A stretch of DNA of 64,000 nt from Phlebotomus papatasi (taxonomy: Eukaryota > Arthropoda > Insecta > Diptera > Psychodidae): NCBI RefSeq assembly GCF_024763615.1, contig NC_077222.1:64356001-64420000 (forward strand), given 5' to 3'. The position numbers were made by a program, and so were the translations under genes. Below, one piece after another: positions 19,938 to 30,927 of this stretch (the first letter of the stretch is position 1; each line of letters opens with the position of its first letter). Under the pieces are notes generated by a model. That model had not been told where the DNA came from. It saw only the letters and a program-made list of their open reading frames with translations, and did not search any database.

Positions 19938-20445
19938 CTCCCTCTCACTGCTTGTGTGCATCACTGCACTGTGATATGTGGTGGGTTCAATAATTCCATA
20001 AATAAAATTAAAATTAAAATTCTAATGAAAAAATGTTTATTAAAGTTTTAATACTGTTCTTATAATGAATAATTTTTATTTCCCGCCAAAGAGCGAACTC
20101 TCCACACTGATTAGCGATAATCAGTACCCATTAGGAGCTTTTTTGGAGAAAGCTCTTAATCTGTGAATAGCTACGCACATTTGTTTTTTAATCAGCCAAA
20201 CAAATCAGCCGAATCTCTGAATTGACCCCTGAGCTGAAATTCACAGGGTAGAGGGAGGTTTTACACCTTCGTAATGTTGCAGTTTCGTAAAAGTTGATTT
20301 TTTTCTAAGTTACTAAATGAATATCATCCATGGCCATATAGTCTAATAGCTAATCCAATAGCTCACATTTCCTGACAAACTTGGTGGCCTAGGCCTTTTT
20401 TCCTGGGTCCAATAGGCAAAAATAAAAAATGGTCCTAAAATCGTA

Positions 20446-20679
20446 CAGTAGACTCTCACTCAATCGGCTCTTTCTCAATCGGGCGACAAATTTTGTTGAC
20501 AATTTTCACGTTTAATTATGAAGCTAATTCGTTCAAATTCGCTGTAGTTCTTCCTATTTTATCGTGATTCTTTATAATTGAGCACTTTTTGTGGAATTTA
20601 CAAAGGCTTTGACGCTCAATTCTATCGCTAAACCGGATGACATTTTGCCCCATATTCCCGATTGAGAGAGAGTCTACTG
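20446..20679. mobile_element. TA-flanked MITE (mariner or pogo type)
   Basis: TA at 20444-20445 and 20680-20681 flank a 234-bp element with ends CAGTAGACTCTCACTCAATC and, inverted, CAGTAGACTCTCTCTCAATC. CAGT ends with a TA target are typical of Tc1/mariner and pogo elements. A second copy lies near 940-1091. Confidence 0.75.
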
Positions 20680-21229
20680 TAACTCTGATGTGGAATATTT
20701 TATGCATTTTTGCACACTGCAAGTGTTTTTTTCGAAAAAGCAACTATTCCAAGTTATAGAGGGTTTATTATGGTTAATATTTACCTTGAAAATCTTTTGC
20801 TTGAAGGCGGTCGTTTTATGGGTGGAGAAAAAATTCATAAAAATTACCATCATTGCAGCTCAAGAAAATTGAATTTTGCAGCTTCGTAAAAACATGTCAA
20901 TATTACTGACAACCGAATTTGAGAATTCCTCACTGCTTTGGGTCACACTGTGCACGCCGCTCGGTATATTTGACTCATCAGAGATTCCACTGAATAAATT
21001 CACAAGAAAATTTTGGGATATTAAACAATTTTGACTAAAATCTCGAAGGAAAACACGCACTTCCACATCAAAATGAGACTTCATCAGTTTTATTTTACTT
21101 CTGTCAAATCAAACATTGAGCCTGAATCTGCTTATGGTAGGTGTGATTCTTTCATTGCCCATGCGGTGCGTTTTGAGAATTTTCATCCAATTTTTCATTT
21201 GTTTTCAAGCGAAATTTTTCACATTTTAC

Positions 21230-21498
21230 TTTAAATTAATCACTGGTAATTCTAAGAATCACTGGTGTTCAAAAAATGTTCTGTAAGACAGATTCGAGAC
21301 GTTAGAGAAAAAACAAAGATTGCAATAGGTGTGATTACTACTTTCTGATTCGTGCAGTGATGAAACTAAATTAATCACTGGTAATTCTAAGAATCACTGG
21401 TGTTCAAAAAATGTTCTGTAAGACAGATTCGAGACGTTAGAGAAAAAACAAAGATTGCAATAGGTGTGATTACTACTTTCTGATTCGTGCAGTGATGA
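21230..21498 (+). repeat. 135-bp tandem duplication
   Basis: The segment from TTAATCACTGGTAATTC to CGTGCAGTGATGAAACTA occurs twice in direct succession (second copy from about 21366) with no visible difference. Confidence 0.85.
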
Positions 21499-22199
21499 AA
21501 CTAGACTGCTTATGGTAGATGTGATTCTTTAATTCCACTTCGATGTATTTTGAGTATTTCTCATTCAATTTTCCTTGTTTTAATTTGGAACTTCCCACAT
21601 TTCACTTTAAATTGGTGGCTGGTCATTTTTTAAATCAGTTATGTCCGAAATATGATCTATAAGACCAATTGGAGGTGTTAGAGAAAATCCGTGGATTACA
21701 GGTTTAGGTGTGATAATGAGCGAATCATACCTAACCAAGCTCTTAACGGACTGTCAGAATGCAGGGAAAAAATCGGAAAAAATAGTTTTCCGAGTGTCAA
21801 AAAACATGTGTTAGAAAAATAGCTTAAAATTGATTTTTTAATGCGTGATATCTCCTACAAATGGTGAGAACAAGTAGATGAAAGTTCCATCTAAGTAGTG
21901 ATGCCCAAATTTTTGTGTCTGGTGTAATGTTTTCGGGGAAAATGAGGCCTACAGAGGTGGGAAAAAGTGGTACGAAGCTGAGTTAACCAGGGCACCTTCG
22001 TAAAAAATGCCGCTACATTTTCATTTTCCTGTAGAAGGAAATCCAAGGACTTTCAGGAATTTTGTGAGGCAGAATTATGAACCCAATAAGCAAGGGATTT
22101 TTTTTATATAATGGTATAATTGATTCGGTGTGTGTGGCATTCAGTAAAAAATCTTAAATCTTGGACTCCTTTTCTAATACGAACCTTCAAAACCTTCCC

Positions 22200-23300
22200 C
22201 TATATGTTTTGAACATCCCTGATGCCGAAAATCATAAGCCGGCAATTTCGGGTCCGGCCGGCCGCAATCCGTACGCAATATCTCTAGTTTGGAAAGAGAT
22301 ATCTTCATTTTTTTTTTTTAAATATATCTACTCGCGCGTACGACGATTTCTGTGCTATTAGTTTTTTTTTTTTTTTTTTGAAAACCGGTTCTAAACCGGT
22401 TAAAAATCACGTTTTGTAGTTTATCTCGAGATCTAAGCATGCGATTTTGAAAATTTTATGTTTGTGTTGTAGCCCAGAAAATTAAGACCAATTTAAAAAA
22501 AATTAAAAGCATTCGTCGAGCAGTTCTCGAGATATTTCACTTTAAAGATTTCAATTTTAAGAAAATTTGCTAATTGCGTCAGGCGGAAAAAAAAGCGGGA
22601 GAAGCGGCGCCGGACAAGCTTTTCCCATATATTGTACTCTCTCTCTCTCTCTCTCCCTACATAGTGAGTCTATATTCGAAGATTTTTAAGGAAACATATA
22701 CAATTCTCGCGGGGCGTGTACTTTTTCGCGGGGCGCGAATTTTTTCGCGGGGCACGAAATTTTTCTCGTATTTTCACTGGGCGCGAATTTTTTCGCAGAT
22801 TTTCACGAGTCGCGTATTTTCTCGCGGATTTTCGTGGGGCGTGTAATTCCGTGGGTAATGAATAACTTCGCGGATTCTCACGGGTCGCTGACAGAGGTTT
22901 TAACAGATATAAAATTGAGGCCTCTTTCTCTCATAGTTTCCTAGATAATCGATTTTAAAGATTTTCAGGCATTTTTATGAATTTCTCACCATTTTTTTTT
23001 ATTTTCAAGTGAAATTTTGCACATATCAAGCCTGAAGAAGGCTCTCCTCAATGGATGTAAAGTTTGAGGCTTCTATCCCTCATAGTTTCCGAGATAATAG
23101 ACTTTAAAAATTTACACTTTTATGCATTTCTCATCCAATTTTCCTCATTAATAACGATAATATGTTACATACAGTTTAAGAATTATTAAACGAAATTTGC
23201 ATTATTTATGTATAAATATCGTTCGGGTTTGCCACAATCCGAATTTGCAACGAAGGAATCACATCTCTATAAGCTGATTTAGGCTTATCACTGGCTTTTG
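22200..23300 (+). repeat. Dispersed repeat, copy A, with CGCGGGGCGCG array
   Basis: It matches 33000-34165 in inverse orientation, apart from a MITE inserted there. Landmarks: ATCATAAGCCGGCAATTTCG, paired AACCGGTT words, a (CT) run near 22640, then a short array of roughly 20-30-bp units built on TCGCGGGGCGCGAATTTTTT (about 22705-22890). No coding frame is preserved. Confidence 0.75.
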
Positions 23301-23596
23301 CATATGATTCCCGTGAAACATTGAAACTTGAAACATACAAAATTTAATTTTTTCCCCAATAAAAATTGATATTAATTTCATTATATTCTAAAGGACAAAC
23401 ATTTCTTTTACTTTTTTGGATTTGTTCCTCTTCTCTCTTGCATTGGTATCCATCGTATCCATGTTGTCACCAAAATAATCCGGCGAATAGCAATGTTTCA
23501 TTGATGTTTCAAGTTTTTTGTTTACCCTCGCGCACGTGCACGGAAAACATTGTGGAATTATCTTCTGAAGAATTTCTCGTGTAAATAAGTGTCCCA

Positions 23597-25204
23597 ATGA
23601 CGAGACTTTTTGTGGGAAATCTGCCTCCAAAGACCACTGAAGGAGACCTCTCAAAAGAATTCAGTGCATATGGTGTGGTATCATCTGTTGACATCAAAAT
23701 CAAGCAGAATGCCAACAATTCTTCCAATAAATTTGCTTTCGTCACAATGGTCATTGAGGAATCCTTGGTTCAGCAATGTATCCAGGAGTTCAGAGAAATG
23801 CCCTTCCATGGGCACTACCTCACTGTATCAGTGGCCAAGGAGAGTTTCCTGGAGAAGCTGAAGAGGGAACGAGAAGAGGCAGCAAATGCAGAAGTTGAGA
23901 GTAAGCGCCCCAAAAAAGCTGAAGATCAGGAAGAATCTGAGGAGTTTGTCGTCCGGAAGAATGCTTTTAAGTCAGAAATGCAGGATAAGCCTGCAGTGGA
24001 CGATGAAGAAACATTTCTGGTGAAGAAACGTGGCCAGGGAGCTAGAATGATCAATGGAAAGCTGAAGATTTTAGGGGATCCGGAATATGTGCCTAATGAC
24101 GATAGTTTGAAGGAGAAACCAACAGAGCGAGATTCACGGTCACTGCAGTCTGAGCAGAAACGCTTGGAATCTTTGAATAGGAAGAAAACAGCCTACAATC
24201 AGCAGAAATTTGCGATAAAAGCTGCTCTGTCGAATACACAGAATGCCGAGAAGGGGAAGAAAATCGTGTTTGGCGACACCGAGGAGACGATAAAGCCCAT
24301 GAAGTTGCTGGATGACGATGATGATGACGAAGAGGTGGATTTTTCCATCAAACAGCAATTTCAGGGGCAATCTGGGCAGAAATTGCTCAATCTCCAGGCT
24401 AAATTCCAAGGAGACAGGAGATTTGCTCTCAGTGAGGATTTCAAGGAGGATGGCGAAGCTGAAGATGTTACAGAGAAGATTCCTGGTGAATTTGACGATG
24501 AAAAGAAGAAGCAACTGGAAATTCTCGAAGGAGTCGTTGGGCATTCCCTTGCCTCGACAAAACCCAAGCAAACTTTCCAGACAATGCTGAGGTACGATCC
24601 CACGAAGAAGGGACACGAGAAGTACCTCCGGAAAGAGAATGACGAGGAAGGAGAAAGAAAGAAGGAAGTTATGAGGAAAGAGGAACCCCCTGTGAAGGTG
24701 TCTTCAGAGAAATTCTACAGAATCAACACTTCAGGCATTGGAGAATCCCTGAAGAGCGGAAATGAGGGTTTCAGTTTACTCAAAATGCTGGGAAGAGATT
24801 CAGATCCGGCTGAAAGCAACCATCAAGAAACTTATGTGACGACATCGCTTCCTTCAAAAGCCTCCTCTGGGAAACGCTTCAAGTACGACTCGTCGGATGA
24901 GGAAGATGGGAAGAAAAAGGCTGCCAAAGTTCCAGCAACTGCGTCAAGTAGCAAAACTTCTGGAAAGAAGAACAAACGAGGCCTTTTCAGGGAGAGTTTC
25001 TTCATAAACACCGGAGATTCCCGGCTTCAGGAAGGAGCTGCCTTCTTCCAAGCCCTGGAACCAATTGGGGAGCAGTTCCAGGAGAAGAGGCAGCAGCTAA
25101 AGCAGATTGTCTGGCGAAAAATCAAAAAGAATCAACTCAAAGACAAACAAAAGTTCCCCAGGAAAAAGTTTATTAATGGAAAAATAAAGAAAATTATTAA
25201 ATAA
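23597..25204 (+). CDS. NOL8-like nucleolar RNA-binding protein
   Basis: A single-exon frame of 535 residues. Residues 3-80 form an RNA recognition motif with RNP2 LFVGNL and RNP1-like KFAFVTM. The rest is charged and Lys/Glu-rich with an acidic Asp run (DDDDDDEEVD). The C-terminal half has RYDPTKKGHEKYLRKE, FYRINTSG and ESFFINTGDSRLQEGAAFF, which I recognise as the pattern of NOL8 family proteins; the end is strongly basic. NOL8 acts in the nucleolus in ribosome biogenesis. The start follows a 5' UTR with no earlier in-frame ATG nearby. AATAAA overlaps the stop (25200-25205), so polyadenylation likely occurs inside the opposing carboxypeptidase gene. Confidence 0.8.
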   Translation: MTRLFVGNLPPKTTEGDLSKEFSAYGVVSSVDIKIKQNANNSSNKFAFVTMVIEESLVQQCIQEFREMPFHGHYLTVSVAKESFLEKLKREREEAANAEVESKRPKKAEDQEESEEFVVRKNAFKSEMQDKPAVDDEETFLVKKRGQGARMINGKLKILGDPEYVPNDDSLKEKPTERDSRSLQSEQKRLESLNRKKTAYNQQKFAIKAALSNTQNAEKGKKIVFGDTEETIKPMKLLDDDDDDEEVDFSIKQQFQGQSGQKLLNLQAKFQGDRRFALSEDFKEDGEAEDVTEKIPGEFDDEKKKQLEILEGVVGHSLASTKPKQTFQTMLRYDPTKKGHEKYLRKENDEEGERKKEVMRKEEPPVKVSSEKFYRINTSGIGESLKSGNEGFSLLKMLGRDSDPAESNHQETYVTTSLPSKASSGKRFKYDSSDEEDGKKKAAKVPATASSSKTSGKKNKRGLFRESFFINTGDSRLQEGAAFFQALEPIGEQFQEKRQQLKQIVWRKIKKNQLKDKQKFPRKKFINGKIKKIIK

Positions 25205-25208
25205 AATT

Positions 25209-26651
25209 TTACAGAGAGGTAACAATTTTGGGCATTTCAATACTCAGATCAGCAATCACGTAACTCACAGCTGCAAAGACAGCTGTGCACTTGTCCAGGG
25301 CATCTGGATCCTCTACGAGCATCGTATCTGCATTTGAGTGATGGTACCAGAAGTAATTGTCATTCTTGTTGAGAAGTGACGCTCCGGGGAATCCCCTGTC
25401 GGTCCACACAGAAATATCCGGTCCTCCGTCGATGGGGGAGGCAAATTGGGTGGCATTGAGAGGTTCCAGGAGCTGTAGAATCTCCCGGAAGATGCACTCA
25501 GCATCTTTTGTTCCACTAAAATCCATCCCAGTAGGCGTAAAAGTCCCTATGTCTGACTCTATGAAGAAATTGAATTCTTCCTCCTCATGGTGACTATGAT
25601 TGGCTTGGTAGGCTCTTGCTCCCCAGTAGCCCTGCTCCTCACCAACCCACAAAATAGCCCTGATTGTCCTACGGGGCTGAAGTCCCAGTTTTTTGAGAAA
25701 TTTCGCAGCATGCCAAGCAATAAAAGCGCCCCCTCCGTCATCCATTGCTCCCACTCCAACATCCCAGCTGTCCAAATGGCCAGACACCACCACAACTGAG
25801 CTGTTTTCCTGTCTTCCCGTCAACTCTCCAATTGTGTTCCTGGACTTGGCAACACCCTTGTCCTCATCATGCATCTCCAGGTAAATCCTGATAGTTTCAT
25901 TCCTCCGATACATCCTCAGAAGCCTTGTGGCATCTTCCACTGTAACCGATGCCACAGGAATTTTCTTGACACCTTCCTCATAATCCTGATAGCCCGTGTG
26001 CAGAGTTCCCAATGAAAATGGTGTAATGGACCTCACCAGAGCAGCCACAGCCCCTTTTTTGGCTGCCACAGTAGCTCCATGGGAGCGATATGCAACAGTC
26101 TTCCCATAAGATTCCCATTTTGGAGCAAATACCACAATCTTCCCCTTGACACAATCCTCCGGAAGTGCCTCAAATTCATCAAAAGTCTCTACGGCTATAA
26201 CCTCACCAGTTATTCCAGGAGTTCCCACTGAACTGCCCAATCCCAAAATAGGGAGATTAGCTCTCCGGGGACTCAGCAAAACCGCAGTCTCACGGCCTCT
26301 CTTCCAATTTGTCACAGTAGCCTCTTCTGTGTAAGCATGCAGTCCGGCTTTCCCCAGCTCTTCCACCATATAGTCAATGGAATCCTCCAGACTCTGTGAT
26401 CCTGACATTCGTGCACCAAATCTGTCCACAAACTGACTGAGACTTCTCCATGTTTCTCCCTTGAAATCACCTCCCACAATCTTCTGAATAATCTTCCCAA
26501 CTACAGGCCTGTAAGATCGGATTTCTTTGCGCAGACCTGGTGACAATTTGCACTCCTCATCCCAGTCATCAACACGATTGTCCAGGATACTTCCGTGGGC
26601 GCTAGACACAACAATGAGCAGTAAACAAGACACTCTGAGAAACATCTTCAC
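25209..26651 (-). CDS. CPQ: Carboxypeptidase Q-like M28 metallopeptidase
   Basis: A single-exon gene of 480 residues, close to human CPQ (472). Residues 1-20 are a signal peptide (MKMFLRVSCLLLIVVSSAHG). Zinc ligands and catalytic residues of M28B peptidases are in place: His292 in SGHLDSWD, Asp304 in AMDDGGG, Glu338-339 in VGEEQG, Asp367 in ESDIG and His438 in YHHSNADT. Sites for N-glycosylation include Asn251, Asn283, Asn351 and Asn399. The enzyme releases amino acids from dipeptides in lysosomes or outside the cell. Its stop codon lies 4 bp from that of the NOL8-like gene. An inverse AATAAA at 25169-25174 would end its mRNA inside that neighbour. Confidence 0.95.
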   Translation of the reverse strand: MKMFLRVSCLLLIVVSSAHGSILDNRVDDWDEECKLSPGLRKEIRSYRPVVGKIIQKIVGGDFKGETWRSLSQFVDRFGARMSGSQSLEDSIDYMVEELGKAGLHAYTEEATVTNWKRGRETAVLLSPRRANLPILGLGSSVGTPGITGEVIAVETFDEFEALPEDCVKGKIVVFAPKWESYGKTVAYRSHGATVAAKKGAVAALVRSITPFSLGTLHTGYQDYEEGVKKIPVASVTVEDATRLLRMYRRNETIRIYLEMHDEDKGVAKSRNTIGELTGRQENSSVVVVSGHLDSWDVGVGAMDDGGGAFIAWHAAKFLKKLGLQPRRTIRAILWVGEEQGYWGARAYQANHSHHEEEEFNFFIESDIGTFTPTGMDFSGTKDAECIFREILQLLEPLNATQFASPIDGGPDISVWTDRGFPGASLLNKNDNYFWYHHSNADTMLVEDPDALDKCTAVFAAVSYVIADLSIEMPKIVTSL

Positions 26652-27051
26652 TCGAGAAGTTTTGAACTACAACTGAAGCTCTCTCTCTGAGCTCACGCAA
26701 ATTTTTTTTAACATTAATCCGCACAAAGGAATATCTCGACCTCTGAAGCGATAAGGGAAGCTCTTAAGTTTTGGCACTGGCGTGAAATTAAATAACTGCA
26801 ATTAGTTTTATTTAATTCCTTCAAGATGGGTAACCAAGATAGGATTTCTATGGAAACTCCAAGAGAGGTCAAATTTTATATCAGGTACTGTAATTCATTC
26901 ACAATTTCTTAAACTACCACCTTGAAAGAAATACAAAAAATGTACATAAAAATCTTCTAACCACCATGGCAAAAATAATTTAAAAACCCGGCGGGACCAA
27001 ATATACACAGTTCACGTCATACAATGTATTTAGGGGAAACTGGGACACATG
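26652..27051. other. CPQ upstream region
   Basis: It should contain the CPQ promoter and 5' UTR (minus strand). No distinct element was recognised; AT-rich toward 27000. Confidence 0.3.
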
Positions 27052-29247
27052 TATAGTAAAGAGAGGTAATCCGGATAATTTTCATTGAGTGCGACTTTAA
27101 TGCTTGTTTTTGGACTGATGAAATATTTTTTTGCCATTCCAAATCAATAGAATTATTCTTTGTTTAATTTAGAATCATAATAGAAATAGAATTTTAGCAA
27201 TAATATTGATGAAAATTAATAAAATTACGATAATATTAATATATGCGCAAGAATGTTACTGCGACGCTTTTATGTAACTCCGTTGAATTCGATCAAACTC
27301 GGATGCTCATTTTAAGGAAAAGTTTAATGCATAAAAATGAGAAGATATTATTTCAAAAACATTTTTTTAGAGTTTTATTCCATCAATTCATTTCATTAAT
27401 TTATTATTTAATTATATATATTTTTATTTATTTTAATATTGCACTCAATTCTTTGATTTTTCCTCGGTTTTCTTGGCTGACTTCCTTCCACGTTTTTTCT
27501 TTTCAGCTTCAATTGGCATTTGAGCCTTTTCCTTTACCATGTGTTTCTCCTTTAGTTTTATCTCCTTTTCTTCTGCCCTTATATTTTTGTTCCTCTCTCT
27601 GGTCAACTTCCGTTCAGCAATTTCTTTCTTTTTTTGTAAATCCTGCCTCAATTTTTCCTCCTGTTCCACGATAATTTCCTCGGAAGATACAATATACTGG
27701 TGTTTGACATTGCTGGCTTTGACCCTCTTCTTCTGATGACGTTTTGGAATTTCTCCTGGCCAGAAATAGCATTGTTTTAGTGTGTCGAAGATCGGTTGAG
27801 TCTCAGAAGTTGCAGAGAGTTGATTTCCAGGGATGACTGGATCATTTGAAGGATTATTGTCGGTGGCCTGATCGTGCTGGTTATTGATAATGGACTCCTC
27901 TGAATGTTGGAAAACAATTTTCGGGAAATAAAGACCAGCATAGAAAAGTGGTCCATCCATCCAGCCACTCTGTGGTGACGTTCCCATTTTCCATCCTTCT
28001 GCGTTGTGAATGGCAATTTTTGGAGTAATGTCAGTTTTATGAACAGCCATTGGAGGAGCAAGTTCGCCAGTAGCTGACACCCTGAGGAGTACTGTGATAC
28101 ATTGCTTCGGTCCTGAATTTTTAAGAGATGGAACTACACGTGAACCTCTCCTGGACAGGACATTTCCATCTTCCGGTGTCAAAAAGAAGGCACTTTCGTC
28201 GCAATTAAAAACACGGTCTGGTGAAATGCTCAGAAGGTTGTGTTCTGTGAAATATCCAAGACAATTCTGAAACCATTCCGTGAGGTCTTCAGCAGTGACA
28301 GTAGCTCTTTCCAATGAGAAGGATTTTGGCTTGCGCATGCTGAGCTCTGGATGACGCTTAAGAAGATTCCTGAACCAAACGTCTCCGGGTCTTCCAGCTG
28401 TAAAATGGTTTGGAATTTTGTAGACCTCACAGATGAGTTTAACGCTGTCCAGAACTTGTTCCATCCCGATGGGATGCCAGCCATCCGCACATCCCAGGAT
28501 CCATTTGACAAGTTCTTTTTCCTGTTCTTTTGAAAGAATTGTTGGCCTGCCATTGGGGCACTCCTCTGGGTATTTGCCGGTCAATTTGTTGTGCAGTGTT
28601 GTTCTTGGGACATTAAATGTTTTGGATGCATATGCTATGGTAGAACCATCTCGTACACACTGCAAGGCATTCCTAATACCTTCCTTAGAGTCGGGCTTGT
28701 CCTTATAGGTCTTTTCTTTTGTTCCCTTTGGCATCTGAAACAGAAAAAGAGTCCTGAACAATGCAAATTCTGAACCAAAACATTGACTTTCACCGCATCC
28801 GACATGCATCGAAATGTAAACATTCACAAAAATCACTTATTTCTGTATGAATTATTTATTTTATCAATAAACTCTTACTCACCTTGTAGATCAATAACTA
28901 CACTAACTTTTATTAATAATTTTGATTGCAAATAATGTTTTATTATATAGAAAAAACACTAAACTTTTTCCAGCGACGAGCTGTCAACAGCAAAATTTTC
29001 TCAGAAATTAAATTTTTAGTACACAACCCAGCTGACCCGAGCTTAAAAAATATTTCTTTTACCCACTTATTAAACCGATAAAAATATAATTTTTGGTTTT
29101 TCTTAAAGTAGAATAGTTATAATATGATACTTCAGTAATTAATTACAGAAATAAAAATATAAATTATATTTTAAGTGGATGTATCGGAGTTAAATCGGTC
29201 GCGGCATCCGAGTTTTGCAATCGTCGGAGTTACATGGCCTTACTATA
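27052..29247 (-). mobile_element. pogo-type DNA transposon
   Basis: TA lies at each end (27052-27053 and 29246-29247). The ends are short, diverged inverted repeats starting TAGTAA at the left (TAGTAAAGAGAGGTAATCCG) and, inverted, TAGTAAGGCCATGTAACTCC at the right. It carries one minus-strand transposase gene. A related transposase-less copy lies at 2745-4198. Confidence 0.65.
27445..28734 (-). pseudogene. pogo/Tigger-like transposase lacking its DDE core
   Basis: The frame of 430 residues begins at MPKGTKEKTYKD, directly after a TTTCAG acceptor. Residues 16-60 form a Psq-type helix-turn-helix. Residues 65-135 form a CENP-B-type domain (WFRNLLKRHPELSMRKP). The DDE domain starts with VFNCDESAFFLTP (Asp179) and runs to FYAGLYFPKIV near residue 300, then passes straight into a low-complexity Asn/Asp segment and a long Lys/Glu-rich coiled tail. 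The expected second and third acidic residues and the intervening fold are absent. The frame stays open across the deletion. It could bind DNA but should not cut it. Domestication is possible but not shown. Confidence 0.75.
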
Positions 29248-30927
29248 AACATTTTCGATAGATGCGAATTTGAGGTGATTTTCCAAGCACACAGTTACTT
29301 TTTGGAATATCTTTCTTAGCTCATGTTTTACCCTTGGGTATAGGTATAGGCAATACATCGAGGGTAATGCGAATGCTGGAAAACAATTGAGTTTTCCATA
29401 AAAATAAAATTTGTGTCACTGTGCATTTTTCTCTTTTCACAAAATACCTGGGGTAGAAGTAAACACTTTCTGGGAAGGATGTAAACACCCTTTTTTCTTC
29501 TAGGACTAGGACTTGGCATAGTTCACAATTGCTGTGCCATTAAGGTGCAATGGTTCAACCAGCAATGGACTATATTCCTGAATGAATCAGAAGTAATTCG
29601 GGCCTTCTGGATCCCGTTTCAACGCTGAAGTATCATTTTCCACCCCTGCACTTCACTTTGCACCACTTTCAATTATTTTAATTATTTAAGATACATATAA
29701 AAATTGTATATTGTTCAAAAAATCACTACATTTTTACAAAGAATAATTAAAATAGCAAATAAAACTAAAAGCATGCAAATCAAAGACATTTTTCAATGGA
29801 TTTTCCTCATATTTTGATATCATGTGACTTCTTATTGAACACAGCCAACGAAAAATTTCCTACCATGGAATGCAATATCAAGAAAAATATTTTGCCATTC
29901 ATTCTACACTCGCGGCATCTACAATTACGGGGAAATTGTACTGTTTTCTGACTAATTATTAATCCTTTTAACTCTTTCGTCTCTTTTGGGACTCCGAGTA
30001 CCCAAAGAAGCATTTGCATCTTCTATCAAAAACAATGTTTTTTAATTATTCAGAACTGATAAAAATCCTATTCTTGTGGATGATTACAAACTATAAGGAT
30101 GTCCAAATCTAAGATATTTTTTGTAGGACTTCAATTAATTCCTGAGCTAAGATATTTTTGATTAAAAATTGTGAAATTGGTTTGCAGCATATGCTGCGGT
30201 CCGGAAAGAGTTAAATCTTTCGTCTCTTTTGGGACTGTAGTACCCAAAGAAGCATATGCATCTTCTATCAAAAACAATGTTTTTTAATTATTCAGAACTG
30301 ATAAAAATCCGATTCTTGTGGATGATTACAAGCTATAAGGATGTCCAAATGTAAGATATTTTTTGTAGGACTTCAATTAATTCCTGAGCTTAGATATTTT
30401 TGATTAAAAATTGTGAAATTGGCTTGCAGCATATGCTGCGGTCCGGAAAGAGTTAATGCCATTTCGCGCGTTTTTTCGGTCCCGGAAATGTGCATAATGC
30501 CGTGATCTAGTGTATATCTCAAAATCGCAAAAATGAAGTACGACGAATGCTGATTTAACTGACGAAACACGTCACTAGAGATTTATCCTACGACTGTCCC
30601 ATGGACAGTTCGTCCGACACACAATTTACTGGGACATGCGTCAGTGATATTGTCAAAAAAGCGGCCACACGCACACAAATAAAGATCCAATAAGAGGTGA
30701 CAAAAAACTCGTAAATTTTCCCAATTATTCTCGATAAAAATACGTAAATCCCTAAAATAATTGCAATGTCTGTGACCCAAACTAGGATGACTACCTAAAG
30801 TTGTAGTTGGCGTTGAGAAAAAAGCCCAGCATTTTGGGTGAATTCAAGTGTTAGGAGACTAATTAATTGTGGGGGAGCTTTTTGGTCAAAAGTGCAATGG
30901 TGGAAGGAATTTGTTTGATTGCGGAAA
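29248..30927. other. Region upstream of Sirt7
   Basis: No gene is supported. It holds two tandem TTAA-type MITEs (29968-30456) and, nearer Sirt7, a small palindrome ACTGTCCCATGGACAGT near 30592. The Sirt7 promoter should lie at about 30700-30900. Confidence 0.4.
29968..30456. mobile_element. Two tandem TTAA MITEs sharing one TTAA
   Basis: Three TTAA sites (29968, 30211, 30453) bound two nearly identical units of about 239 bp. Each begins near TCTTTCGTCTCTTTTGGGAC and ends GGTCCGGAAAGAG. The ends CTCTTTC and GAAAGAG are inverted. A few substitutions separate the units (for instance TTTGCATC against TATGCATC), so the duplication is not brand new. Confidence 0.75.

Larger units (their letters stand above)
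18807..20229 (+). mobile_element. PIF/Harbinger deletion derivative
   Basis: The inverted ends are GGGGTCAATTCAGAGATTC at the left and its exact inverse at the right, flanked by TGA on both sides (18804-18806 and 20230-20232), the 3-bp target size of Harbinger elements. The interior keeps the start of the transposase gene and part of the second, opposite-strand gene; the middle is deleted. The interrupted host repeat can be read across the insertion by comparison with 34150-34240. Confidence 0.8.
20700..23300. other. Repeat-rich intergenic DNA
   Basis: No gene is supported. The stretch holds degenerate copies of a dispersed family with words such as AATAGGTGTGATTACT, TTCAAGCGAAATTTTTCACA and TCATAGTTTCC, a 135-bp tandem duplication and the repeat copy at 22200-23300. 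Confidence 0.5.
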
